A stretch of 64,000 bases of DNA from Cryptomeria japonica (Eukaryota > Streptophyta > Pinopsida > Cupressales > Cupressaceae): the NCBI RefSeq assembly GCF_030272615.1, contig NC_081408.1, positions 305,695,950 through 305,759,949 on the forward strand, written 5' to 3'. The translations under genes were made by a program, and so were the position numbers. The notes under the pieces were generated by a model, which saw only the letters and a program-made list of their open reading frames with translations, was not told where the DNA came from and did no database searches. The first letter of the stretch is position 1. Every line of letters starts with the position of its first letter. Shown one piece after another: positions 11,701 through 23,700 of this stretch.

Positions 11701-14700
11701 AGATGAAAATTTTGAGCCCAATTATGAAAAATCGTTCCTGACCCTTCCAAAGGGTCCAGAGCGAAATTCCCAAAAATGCAATGTTTCCTTCAAATTTTTG
11801 ATGAGGTAGCCCAATGATGGATGTGAATGAACCCTGGAAATCGCCTGGAAGGAGTTTAATGATCAAACTAAGGTGAAATTTCGGCCTAAAATTGAAAATC
11901 GCTCCTGACCCTTCTAGAGGGTCTAGGGCGAAATCTTGAAGAAACTTCGCTAAGCCTCAAACAAACCTTGATATTCCCAAATTTCGCCAAATTTGCCAAA
12001 TTTAAAACATTTGGAAAGATTGAATTAAATGCGCATTAATTAAGGCATTTTTTAATTTAATAAATTAATTTTTGGGGCCTTGAAATAAATGAAAAATCCA
12101 CCTTTGGGCCTTGTAATTAATTTTGAAATTCAAAAAAAATAAAAGGTGAGTGCTCAAGAGCATTTATTTGCTTTTACAAGCAAGTCGGCCTCCTTTTAGG
12201 TGGGATTTTATCTTATTTTATTGTTAAAAACCTAGGTCGGCCTCATGGTTAAGTAGGGTGAGCGCTCTATATAATGGGGGAGTATTGCTTCAAGTTTCAA
12301 ATCATTCATTCATCCTTCTAAGTGCGAAATTGAGGAGCAATTTGAGGAGCGAAATCCAACAGTGTTGGAGGCTAAAGAAGGAGAAACTCTTTTGAAGGCT
12401 AATGGAGGCGTAATTCATCCAAAGGAAGACCACAATTCAACCCTTGTCCAGCAAAATGCGGTCTTCTTCCTTCATTTTCCAAAGGTTTTATAGTTAAGCA
12501 TTCAAGGGAAGGTATGAAGAATCAAATTGTTTGGAGTTCTTATTCAAGATTTATTTTGATTTCATTGCCATTAATTTGAAAATTAGAATTCTGGATTTAT
12601 CATGTCATTTCCAAATTGATATTTTAAATCATTCTCTTGGAAGGTCCTAAATGCTATGCCTTAAGGTTTGATGCTCATAGATTAACTTTAATCTTTTGTG
12701 TAGGCATCAAATGACGACCCCAGAATCGGAAGATCTATTACTTTGCAGACTCTCGTCAAAGAAAATCGAGCCTAATCAAGAACGGTCTCCTCCAGCTCAG
12801 TATCATCAAAGAAGATCGGGCAAGGACAAGGGCGATCTCCTCCCGTCTAACATCGACAAGGACGGCCTTCTTCGGTCAAGCATCATCAGGAATAACCTCT
12901 TCCAATCCAGCATTCCAAGGCGAGGTACATCATCATCCTGCACATCAAAGACAAAAGAAGTCAGAGCAAGGGTTCGTTGAAGAAGCAGATAGTTTCAAAT
13001 AAATTAATTAAAGCTAGCTTCTTAGCATCATCGAATTGGATATCTACCAAGTTGCAAGTATCAGACAAGGTGGCATCCTAGTCATAACTCCTCCAGTCGG
13101 GTTGGTCCACCTCAGCATGTCCAGATTCAATGTACCTGACTCATTAAAGGTGGCACAAACTTCGATGTACCTACCCCAACTATCCATTGGTCGAATATTC
13201 CAGAGAAGACATGTGTCCAATTAATACAATTATTTCATTGGTCAGAATTGAGTTTGTTGTAACAAACCCTAATTAGGGTTTTCATTGTAGAATCTTGGCC
13301 ATTGATCTCAAATTGATCTTAGCCATTGAATTGTATTAAGGGCACTATATAAGCCCCGACTCTTCATTTGTAAAGGCTAATAGAGGGGAGTTAGTCAATA
13401 GAGAGTAGTTAGAAGGTGAATAGTTAGTTCATAGAGGTTAGAATAGCTAATGATTAATAGCAAATAGAATAGCAGTTAGAGTAGAATAGGAGGACAAGGC
13501 AAGAAATTGTTGCCATTGATTGTAAATAAACTCCATTTTCATTGAAGTAATGGTGAAGTGTGTCATTTCTTGCAATATGCATGGTTTCTTGTTGAATCTT
13601 CAATTCTAGATGGTAGATGATTAGATTGAATGAAGAAAATTGTTGAATGCACCTGTGTGGAATCCGTCTAATCCAAACCACTAGCCTCTTGCTGATGGTA
13701 AGTGCGCCTTGCGTGGTCAACTGGAACAAAATGAGCTTAATCTTAAGTCGTTACACGTCTATTGTTCATGCATTACCTTGAATGGTGATCAGTGTCTGAT
13801 GGTGTACGATTTGAACATATTGGAAGCACCCCTTAGAAGATCGCATTGAGTAGTTGTTGAATTGTTCAAGCTTGATGGTGAGACCCAGCCCAGTAGGACT
13901 CCACCTAGTCATTCATCCATCTTCTCGCATTCTAGGTAGTAGAGTAGACTTCTCGAACCTTGCATCTTTTGCCATTTGTTTGTCTTCTAGTTAGTAAATA
14001 GGACTCGTGATTCCAGCAAATCAGACATTTAGTCATCAAGTGTAAGTCCCCCTTGTGATTCCAGCAAAATCACATCATACCACAGAGAGCTTATCCACAC
14101 GTAGAGATCCTACAGAAAAGAACCTTGAAGTCATCCCGATTGATCCTTTTCGCGACATCTTCAGCATTCGGAGGCTTTACTCAAGAGAGGATAAGGTACC
14201 TTTGGGTATTTTATTCTGTGTTCGCATGTGCATAAAAAACACATCAACAGTGCCTTGAAGTTTGTGCCATCATTGGTGAGTCAGGTACATTGAATTTGGA
14301 CATGTTGAGGTGGAGCTATCTGACCGGAGGAATAGTGATTGGGATGGCACCTTGTTTGGCGTTTGTGCCTTGGTTGATCCTCCTTTGTCTTTGATGCGAT
14401 GAATGATGTACCTCCTTGACTCCCATGTGTTTGATGAGGCCTCTTCACGGTCAAGTCACTCCTTTGGTAGCAAACTTCGCCTTGAAGTGCTTGTAAGATC
14501 CTTCTTCTCTGTCATCCTTGAGTCCTCCTCCATGCATTCGAAGTGTCCTTGATGATGATGGGACTTGAATAGGTCTTCCTTGTCCTAGCTTGATCCTCTT
14601 CCATCTTGATTTTATTTGTTATGGGACTTTTTCCCCTGAAAGAATTTTTAATAAAAGAATATATAAATCAAAGCAATTAAAAAATATTATTATAATGAAA

Positions 14701-17700
14701 GGGTGTGATTTTTGGTAAACACCCTTGTGAAATTATATAAACCTATGAATTAATAGAGAAGGTGGAGATGGGAGAAGAAGAGAAGAGAAGGATAAATTAA
14801 AGGAAGCACAAGAGAGGGGAAAGTTAAGGTCTGGTGGGTGGGCATTGGGCATTGGAGAAGGGGCATACAGTGTGTGTCCAACTCGGGGTACAACGTACAC
14901 CTGGGAGTGTCCTGGCCAGGTTGTGTTTATTTCATGTGGTGAAGGCCTGTGGGGTTTTGTGTAAGAACCGTGTTTATTTCATGCCGCGAAGGCATGTGGG
15001 GTTCTGTGTAAGAACCGTGTCCTCCTGGAGTGCTCCCTTGCCTGGAAACCTTATACCCATAACTAATCCTCTGCGTGCAGGAAAGCAGCCTCTCCGTGAT
15101 GTGATTTACAGATATGTATTAATCAATTTCATATTGTCATTGCCCTAATATTTCATTGCTGCAAATTATTATCTCAATGTTTTATTATTGATTATTGATG
15201 TACATACCTTTCTTTTAAATTATTTATCTTAAGTAAAGGGTTAATTACATTAAGTTTAACTTAATATTTGATTTATTTAATCCGCTACAAATACTTACTT
15301 AATCATAGGGGAAAAGTACCATTACATTTTGGTATCAGAGCCTTAACGATCTTTACTCTACTAGTTATTAGTTTTGGGTTACTATTATTTTATATATAAA
15401 ATTTTACCAACCCAAATTAGAACCCTAATCCGTTGCATAAAGATTTCTATTCGATGATATAATTTAAATAAAATTATTTCATGAAAGATTTAAAGCTAAA
15501 GACTCAAAATTCCACTTGAGGACAAATTTTCTTTTAGAAACCATAAAAAGAAGAAGAAAAAAAAGAAATTAAATTAAAAAAAAAAAAAAAAAATTTAAAA
15601 ACTTATCACATTTGGAATCATCTAGTGAAAATTTTGAAAATGTAGGTATAGAGGTTGCAGTAAGTCTGCACATTATATATGTTGGTGAATGCCCTTGCAA
15701 TATACTTACAAACTCAGTGAGGAAAAAAAAGTAGTTGTTTTTAATAGGCTATATTTCGTAGTACCTCATGCTTGAAAGTTGTGACTACATTCTTTTGAGG
15801 CATTATACATTGTATTATACATGCTTCCATATTTTATAATCATGTCCGTTACCCATTTCTGCACACCATGTTGTCATAAGAAAAATAACGGTGTTGCATT
15901 CTTAAAGTTTGACAAAAGTATCCTCCTTTATCAATCCCCAAAATAGAGCTCTAAAATTTATAATTTAAATTTGTTTCGTGTTCTTAAGGTCTAGTTTGCA
16001 TTTCAAGAATTTTATAATTGAACAGGAATCAAGACTACGTATAGAACGTAAGTCCTTAGTGCATTTGATAGTATAGATCTCGTTCTTAGTAGTCAATGGA
16101 TTTAGTGAATGAGCGAATCCCTAGAGATTTTAATCTTGAAAATGAATGAGATAAATTCTCATCAAATTTTAAAAAAAACATAATTTACCCTCGTATTTAT
16201 AACAACAAGAATGATATGGTTTCACTTACACCAGTAAATTCATCTCAATATTCATAGCTGTTAGCATACAAATTCACAAGAAAGTATTAAAAGAACAATA
16301 TAAGACAGGAATATATTGAAACCAAATCTCAAATCGAACCAAAATTTTCATTTAACAGGTTGCAAAAACAACTTCAAAATAGCTGAACAATTCTTACCCC
16401 ATGCCTTAAACAAACTTCAACTTGCAATTAGTATTCTCATTTAAAAGGCTGCAATTTTTTCCATCTTGTCGGATACAACCATAGTTGCCAGGTTTGATTA
16501 GGCTGGGGCATGAATCATTGTACATAGATTATTTGAAAACCAATTCTAGATAAAAAAATTCTTGTGCAATGTCAGTGGCAAATATCAATTTCAATGTGTT
16601 TGATGTGACATTCGCCCTCAACCATAACCACATAGTCATTTTCACATACAATTTCCATTTTGGTGAGATGATAACTTTTTGAGGCGATCTGTTAAACGGT
16701 TCAAGTACCTTGTCTCTATTTTTTTTGCTTGCCAAGGTTAAAATAAATCTATCATCTAGTTTCAAGGGGTTATTCCCTAAATCTCACTAGAAATGTTCTT
16801 TAATGCATATGCACTTCTATTGGAATAAACTTGAAGGATTTATATTTTGTAGTCAAGGATATAAGTCATACTCAAAGTAATCAATGAGTTATTTGTATCC
16901 AATATAGTTTATCTATATTGGGATCTTATTAGCTATAAAATTAAAAAGGATTATAAAAACTAAAACCTTGAGTTTTTGTATCTAGGAAGTTGACAAGTGT
17001 TTTTAAAGGGTATTTATAATCCATACATTGTTAGAAAAATAAAAATAAAAATAAAATATTGCATCTAGATTTACTTAAGTCTGACCTAGGTTGCATTGTG
17101 GGCCCATAACCCATAGGTCCTAAGATCATTTTAAAAATTGGTAAAATACTTTAGCTACTAGAATATGCTAGTTAAATAATACAATGGCTAAAAAGTTTCA
17201 GAACTAAAATGTTCTTATTACGCTTAGACATGGGGACATGTACAATTTTTATAGGGGGAGAAACCACCTCTAAAATAATATATGTGGGGTAGATTTATCA
17301 AATATATTTAGAACTTCATTTAATGATATGCATTTTGAAGATTTTATAGTAGCAACAATATTAAGCAATAATAATGGATAGGTTAGTTACATATATTAGG
17401 TGCATTGTATTCAACATAAATGTTGTTTTAGGTTGGTGTTAATAATTTCACTTAATAATAGAAATGTGTTTAATCAAGGGTTCGTATGATCTCAAGTGGG
17501 TACACAAACCTCCAAATACATATTACATTATATTTTTGAACATATGGCTAGGTAAATTTAAAATCCTTATCCTCCACTATTTTGTCTTATATCTCATGTA
17601 ATCCATGTTATATATATATTATAATCTAATAGTTTCCAATTCTATTTCATGGAAAGTTTTCCTACATAATTATAATTGTGAGTGGACCATTACTACTTGA

Positions 17701-20700
17701 TCAAATGATCATTTTTATTAAATAATTATTCATTTTTTATAAAGGAAACACTAGACCAAATTTTTATGAAGTTCTCAATGCATGCTAATAGTTACCTTTG
17801 TTCTATTAGTGTTGAGATGCCTAGCAATATTACCATGTTTTATTTCATTGTACCTTGTTATTGGACTTGATCAACCCAATAACCTTGTACATGTGCTTTA
17901 TTTTATAGTAAAAGAGGATGCTCATGTAGTCCGGAATGCATGAATATCATCTTGGCATGTGTGTTGAATAAAAGATTACACTTCTATAAATTATGAGTGA
18001 CCATATATAGGACATCCATGATGAGTGTTGTGTGACCACGTGATAATAAGTTTATAAAAAGAAGAGGAGTTGAATAAATGAGTAAAGTGGTAAAGTTAAA
18101 AATATAGGAGATGAAAATGTATAAATTATGATCGACTCTTCAACAAAAACAAAAAAAAACTCATGATATGTTTCATAAGACATGTATGAAAATTTGTCAT
18201 AATTTTAATTAGAAATATGATTATTGAACTTCTGAATTTCGTTGAATCAAAATATATAGATGGAGTAAAATAGAACATGTAATTATAATGGAGTATACAA
18301 ATATTCAATATTAGTAATTTTATTTATTAATCACGCTTTATTTTGAGTTCTGATGTAGATGCATCTCCTACTATTGAGGACAATAGTTAAATTACAGGGG
18401 GAGAAATGTTATGGGACTTTTTCCCCTGAAAGAATTTTTAATAAAAGAATATATAAATCAAAGCAATTAAAAAATATTATTATAATGAAAGGGTGTGATT
18501 TTTGGTAAACACCCTTGTGAAATTATATAAACCTATGAATTAATAGAGAAGGTGGAGATGGGAGAAGAAGAGAAGAGAAGGATAAATTAAAGGAAGCACA
18601 AGAGAGGGGAAAGTTATGGTCTGGTGGGTGGGCATTGGGCATTGGAGAAGGGGCATACAATGTGTGTCCAACTCGGGGTACAACGTACACTCGGGAGTGT
18701 CCTGGCCAGGGCTGTGTTTATTTCATGTCGTGAAGGCATGTGGGGTTCTGTGTAAGAACCGTGTTTATTTCATGCCGTGAAGGCATGTGGGGTTTTGTGT
18801 AAGAACTGTGTCCTCTTGGAGTGCTCCCTTGCTTGGAAACCCTATACCTATAACTAATCCTCTGCGTGCAGGAAAGCAGCCTCTCCGTGATGTGATTTAC
18901 AGATATGTATTAATCAATTTCATATTGTCATTGCCCTAATATTTCATTGCTGCAAATTATTATCTCAATGTTTTATTATTGATTATTGATGTATATACCT
19001 TTCTTTTAAATTATTTATCTTAAGTAAAAGGTTAATTACATTAAGTTTAATTTAATATTTGATTTATTTAATCCGCTGCAAATACTTAATTAATCATAGG
19101 GGAAAAGTACCATTACATTATTAATCTCCAAATCAAACAAAGGATGATTAAGTATACATGATATATTTGTTCTAACATGATATTTATCACCTTAAATCAT
19201 CAACAAGAAGGCATTAGAATGAAATTCGCTCAAGATCCTCTCCAGGGACAGACCCTATAGTGAAATTCGCTTTGGACCCTTTGGAATGATCAGGAGCAAA
19301 ATTGGACAAAGTTGCTCAATTAGACCTCATTTTCAACCTTACCTTACTAAGATCAAATCATTCGCCTCCAAAATTGTTTAGGAATGGGTTTTGCTCAAGG
19401 ACCTAGTCAAAACTTTAGATCTCCTAGGAATTTCGCTCTGGACCCTTTGGAAGGGTCAGAAGCAAAATTTGCATTTTAGCTCAATTTTCATCATTTATTT
19501 GCCTCAGATCTCTTCTTAAGGCAAGAATACATCAATCCTACGCCATAGGGACAAAATCTAGGCTTCAAACAAGGAGCAAAATAGTGTTTTAAGAAATTTC
19601 GCTTTGGACCTTGGCCAAGGATAGGACCTATAAGGAATTTCGCTTTGGACCCTTTGGAAGGGTCAGGAGCGAAATTTGTGATTTAGCTTCAATTCTATCA
19701 CTTCATTGCCTTAAATCACCTTTCAAAGGCAAGTACATATCAATTCTTTCCCAACCATGCCTTAGAAATCAAGATCTTGGTCTCATCAAAGAGCAAAAAG
19801 AGGTTTTTAGGAAATTTCGCTCAGGACCCTTTGGAAGGGTCAGGAGCGAAATTTGCATTTTAGGACAAATTCTTCACATTTTGTGACCATAACTTACTCA
19901 AATGCATGCCTAAGGATGCCTCTAAGTTTAATCCACCTCAATCGACACCAGGCTTGATGCAAAATTGGGAGCAAAAGGAGGTTTTAGGAATTTCGCTCTG
20001 GACCCTTTGGAAGGGTCAGGGGCTTGAAAATTTTTCACTCTGGACCCTTTGGAAGGGTTAGGAGTGAAATTCTTCCTTAGGCTCATTTCACACTTCTTTT
20101 CTCCTTTCTTTGCCTTGAACTTGACTTATCAAATCTCCTCTTACCATAATCAAGTCAATTTGCCATCTATTTAGCTTAAAACAAGGTCCTTAGGCAAAAT
20201 AAAGAGTCTTGCTAGGAATTTCGCTCTGGACCCTTTGGAAAGGTCAGGAGTGAAATTTGCATTTTGCTTGATTTTCCTTCACAAAACTTCATCTCTCACC
20301 CTTTAATCATCAAAAACAAGTCTTTTGCCTTGAAGAAATGCTTGGGAATGAGTTAGTTTTGTAGGTTGGAGCAAGGTATAATGCTTCATGAAGAAATTCG
20401 CTCTGGACCCTTTGGAAGGGTCAGGAGCGAAATTGCTCAATTAGGCTCAATTCTCATCCTTTTTTCACTCATCTTTGCTTTAGACTTGATCTTTGATCCT
20501 TTTCCCTACCATGCATAACCATCATTCAATGTTCCTAGTGAAGAAATAAGCTATTAGGAGGATTTCACTCTGGACCCTTTGGAAGGGTCAGGAGCGAAAT
20601 TTGCAATCATGTCCAAATTCCTCACTTTTCATCACTTCCCATTGTTGCAAACATCAATGCTCTCTTCATACCGCCATAAGGACAAGGTTTCTTTTGCAAA

Positions 20701-23700
20701 TTAGGACCAGGAAGGGAGATATTAGGAAATTCGCTCTGGACCCTTTGGAAGGGTCAGGAGCGAAATTGAGGAATTTGCCTTAGATATCACTCAAACATTC
20801 GAACTTCTCCCTCAATCACATTGCTCTTACCTCAAGACATGGTAACAAACCACCTTAAAGGAGTTCCTAGTTCAAAAGTTGGATGAAAAGTGCATTTTAA
20901 CCATTTCGCCTAGGTACCCTTGGAAGGTCAGGACCTATCTAGGAATTTCGCTCTAGACCCTTTGGAAGGGTCAGTAGCGAAATTTGTCTTTTAGGCTTAA
21001 ATCTTGACCTTTTTATCAAATTTTCATGTCCGAGCTTATCCAATGCATCTCCAAAGGTGAACTCAAGCTTATTTCCCCCCAATCCATGCCTTAAAATGAA
21101 AGTTTTGTCTAGAATAGGAGTCAGAAGGGAGTCAAGGAAGATTTCGCTCTGGACCCTTTGGAAGGGTCAGGAGCGAAATTTGCAAAAATGCTCAAATTCT
21201 TGACCTTTCTCCAAATTTTCAAGTGTAGACTTGGTTGTTAGGCATTTTTCAAGGATAAATAGGTCAGTTTCACATCAATCAATGCCTAGAACTTCATCAT
21301 TCATCAACTGGACCAATCTCAATACCTCAAAGGGAAAATCCTTGATGATACTCACTCATAAACCTTCATTGACTTCCTCAAACTCAAACAAGACATAACC
21401 TATCAACAAGAGCAAATCCTGACCTAGAGAAGGCTTTCAAAGAAACCCTGACTTGGACCACCTACTGACCTACCTCAACTCAAGCAGAGCCTGCTATCCT
21501 AATGAACCCCTTGGCAATCCTCCAATGCAAAGGCTAATAGCCAAGACCAAAAAACCAAGCAAAGAAAACTAACCCTAGAAAGCAAAAAGTAGGGGTCCCC
21601 ATTTGCAATGGGGCGATGTGTGAATACGTCACAACAGGTACCGAAATGTGGAAACGTTTTTGGAATTGTCAAGAAATGTCTGGACACTCAATATGAAGTT
21701 TCGCGCCGTCTACCGCCACAACTGGGGTGTCTCTTGATGGAAACGTTTCAAAAAAATTGCTAAAACATGCACAAAAAACCAGGGATGAGATGGACACTAG
21801 ACAAACCCTAATCCCCTCGTCTATTTATTGAGAGGGCAATACCATTGTTTCGCGTGGTCTGCTATCATCTGCTCTGCCTTGCTCTACTCTGCTCTACTCT
21901 CGGGCGATCACTAGAATAGGACATGAACAAGAAGCTGCCTACAATTATATCTCCCATCCGCATTTTCCTAGCCGCCAGTTAATATTTTACTTTTTAGTTA
22001 TGTGCCATTTTCCTATCGACGGGGTACTTGTTTAATTTGGCATCCAAAAACAATCATTTAAATATGAGTCGCAAAGTGGATTACACCATGAAATCAAATA
22101 AAACATAAAGAATGAGCTAGCAAATATGCCATGGATGTGTTTTATCCATGGTTTGGGATCATAATACATTTTAATTTTAATAATTTTAATATATTATACA
22201 AGTTTACTAGGAGATGGGGGTACTTGGAGACTAGTACCGGTACTGGTACGACGAATTTTAAAAAATAGGAGACGGGGGTACTTAGAGATGCCAATTTTCT
22301 AAAATATAATTTAATGATTTCCAAAAAATGTCATGATATATAAGTTTAGAACTTTGAAAACAAGAACAAGAGTAAAGTTTAACATTGGGAGATGTTTATT
22401 ATTTTATTTTATTATACCTAAAAATAATAAATATAGAATATATTAGAATATTTAATTCTATGTTAGTCACCTATTTTTAGTTCCTTGGTTAATGGTCATT
22501 TACATTTTTTATGTAATTAGCTTTTAAGCTTAATTTAGCTTCTACGCTTAATTTAGCGTTTAGCTCTATAGTCTTTTACTCTAACGTTATGTTCTAATTA
22601 TAGAACATCGTCTTGTAACCTCTTTATAAACATGTGTATATCGTTCAATGTAATTTTCTGATTATTGAATCATTCATTCAATTATTTTTCAGAATAAACT
22701 TAGTTTAACTTTGAATTTTGAAACGATAAAATATAGTCTAAAAATAGAAACTAAATTCATAAAGACATATTACTATATTAATATAAATTATTATATCAGA
22801 TTAAAATATAATACGTTGAAGTATAAATGGTAAAATTTAATTATATTATATTGTAAGATTTTGTAAAATGTTGTAAGATGTTGATAAATACAAAAGTAAC
22901 CAATGCTTCCTATGAGACTCGGATTTTTGACTTCTCTATCCAATATATTAGAGAATAATTAGAGAATGACTTAACAATGCACCATATTGAAATATTGATC
23001 CTCCCTCTATTAAATGTCCACCTTTAATCTATCAAATTGCATTCAAACTTCTTCAGTTTGTTGATGCTTCTTTATGATGTATTGTAGGTGGATTGTTAGA
23101 GGGTCAACATCATGAGGCATGGACAAGTAAAGAGAACATAATAAAACAATATACTTGCAGTAATTATTTGTTTGACAAAGCACATACATTATATCATATG
23201 TATAACTGCCATATTGTAATTGTTTTCTCCAACTTCTGCCTTCTCTGAGCAGGCCATGGAAGCACATGAACAGTAATTCCACAGCCAAACAGCAGAAAAC
23301 TCTTGCACCATTTAGAACTGCAGATGGCCTATATGCTTTTCTCTGCACTCCAAGCATTCAATGCCACTTGGTTTAGATTTCTCCTTTCAACCAGTCGCAC
23401 CTTCATTCATATAAAGGTTTCCACCACTGCTGTGTCTAACTCTGATTTGGATGAGTCCTCTGTAGTTTCACATACAATAATACTAGTTTATTTCTGCCTA
23501 GAACATTAAGAAACAGAACAGCAATACTGCATGGAGCACAACTTTTGCAGCAAATCTCTCCATGCTTTGGGCTGTAGTGCAAACGTATCTTTATTTCCAG
23601 ACTGGCCAAAAACCTCCATTCTGCAAATTTGAATGCAAACACTTATCTCTTTATCATGCTATGTGGCAGTGTGTTCATTCTTCGGGTGGGTATGCATGCG

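Larger units (their letters stand above)
9819..14249 (+). mobile_element. Giant solo-LTR-like unit E2 (plus), nested in E1
   Basis: It starts TGTTGTGACG, ends ACACATCAACA and is 4,431 bp long. An exact GTGCC duplication lies at 9814-9818 and 14250-14254. Order inside: a GC-rich start, the palindrome array (10224-11936), an AT-rich stretch (~12000-12150), a TATA-like box at 12267, an untranslated-looking region, then a ~1-kb terminal segment (13255-14249) with a second TATA-like box. It belongs to the same family as E1 and E3. It has no pol and no internal copy of its ends. It inserted into E1 in opposite orientation, making a long inverted repeat of the two units. Confidence 0.82.
14617..19117 (+). 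mobile_element. Non-autonomous LTR retrotransposon (LARD-like), complete
   Basis: LTRs lie at 14617-15326 and 18407-19117. A 13-bp PBS matching initiator tRNA-Met (TGGTATCAGAGCC) starts at 15330. A polypurine tract (CAGGGGGAGAAA) precedes the 3' LTR. An exact TTATT duplication lies at 14612-14616 and 19118-19122. The 3.1-kb interior has no gag or pol similarity and no ORF beyond about 80 codons, so it depends on another element's proteins. The two LTRs differ at roughly 20 positions by eye (about 3%), mostly C/T or G/A, as expected from mutation of methylated DNA. It inserted into E1. Confidence 0.92.
8785..21636 (-). mobile_element. Giant solo-LTR-like unit E1 (minus), split by two later insertions
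   Basis: On + it starts TGTTGATGTG at 8785 and ends GTCACAACA at 21636. An exact GGTAC duplication flanks it (8780-8784 and 21637-21641). Removing the inner units 9819-14249 and 14617-19117 with their TSDs leaves about 3.9 kb. The pieces align in reverse orientation with E2 at both ends and in the middle: for example 14260-14350 is the complement of E2 around 13080-13150. No second copy of its ends and no pol genes occur, so the simplest reading is a very long solo LTR. An alternative is a non-autonomous element with unusual ends. A minus-strand TATA-like CCATATAAAG lies at 9651-9660. Confidence 0.8.

Noticed and set aside
10106-11866. Overlapping ORFs with a repeated LDPLEGSG / FGPFGRVRSE peptide, like a repetitive secreted protein
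   Set aside because: The peptide comes from the palindrome read on either strand; there is no common start, frame or codon bias, and each unit shifts frame.
10224-11936. CRISPR-like pattern of regular palindromic repeats with spacers
   Set aside because: The repeat/spacer spacing of ~166 bp, plant intron context, absence of cas genes and location inside a TSD-flanked element exclude it.
14834-15148. 104-codon ORF
   Set aside because: Lies wholly within the 5' LTR of the LARD-like element, spans an internal duplication and has no known motif.
23043-23642. ORFs on both strands that might be a small gene
   Set aside because: No motif, mutual overlap, and a position inside a SURF6 intron without splice or promoter support.
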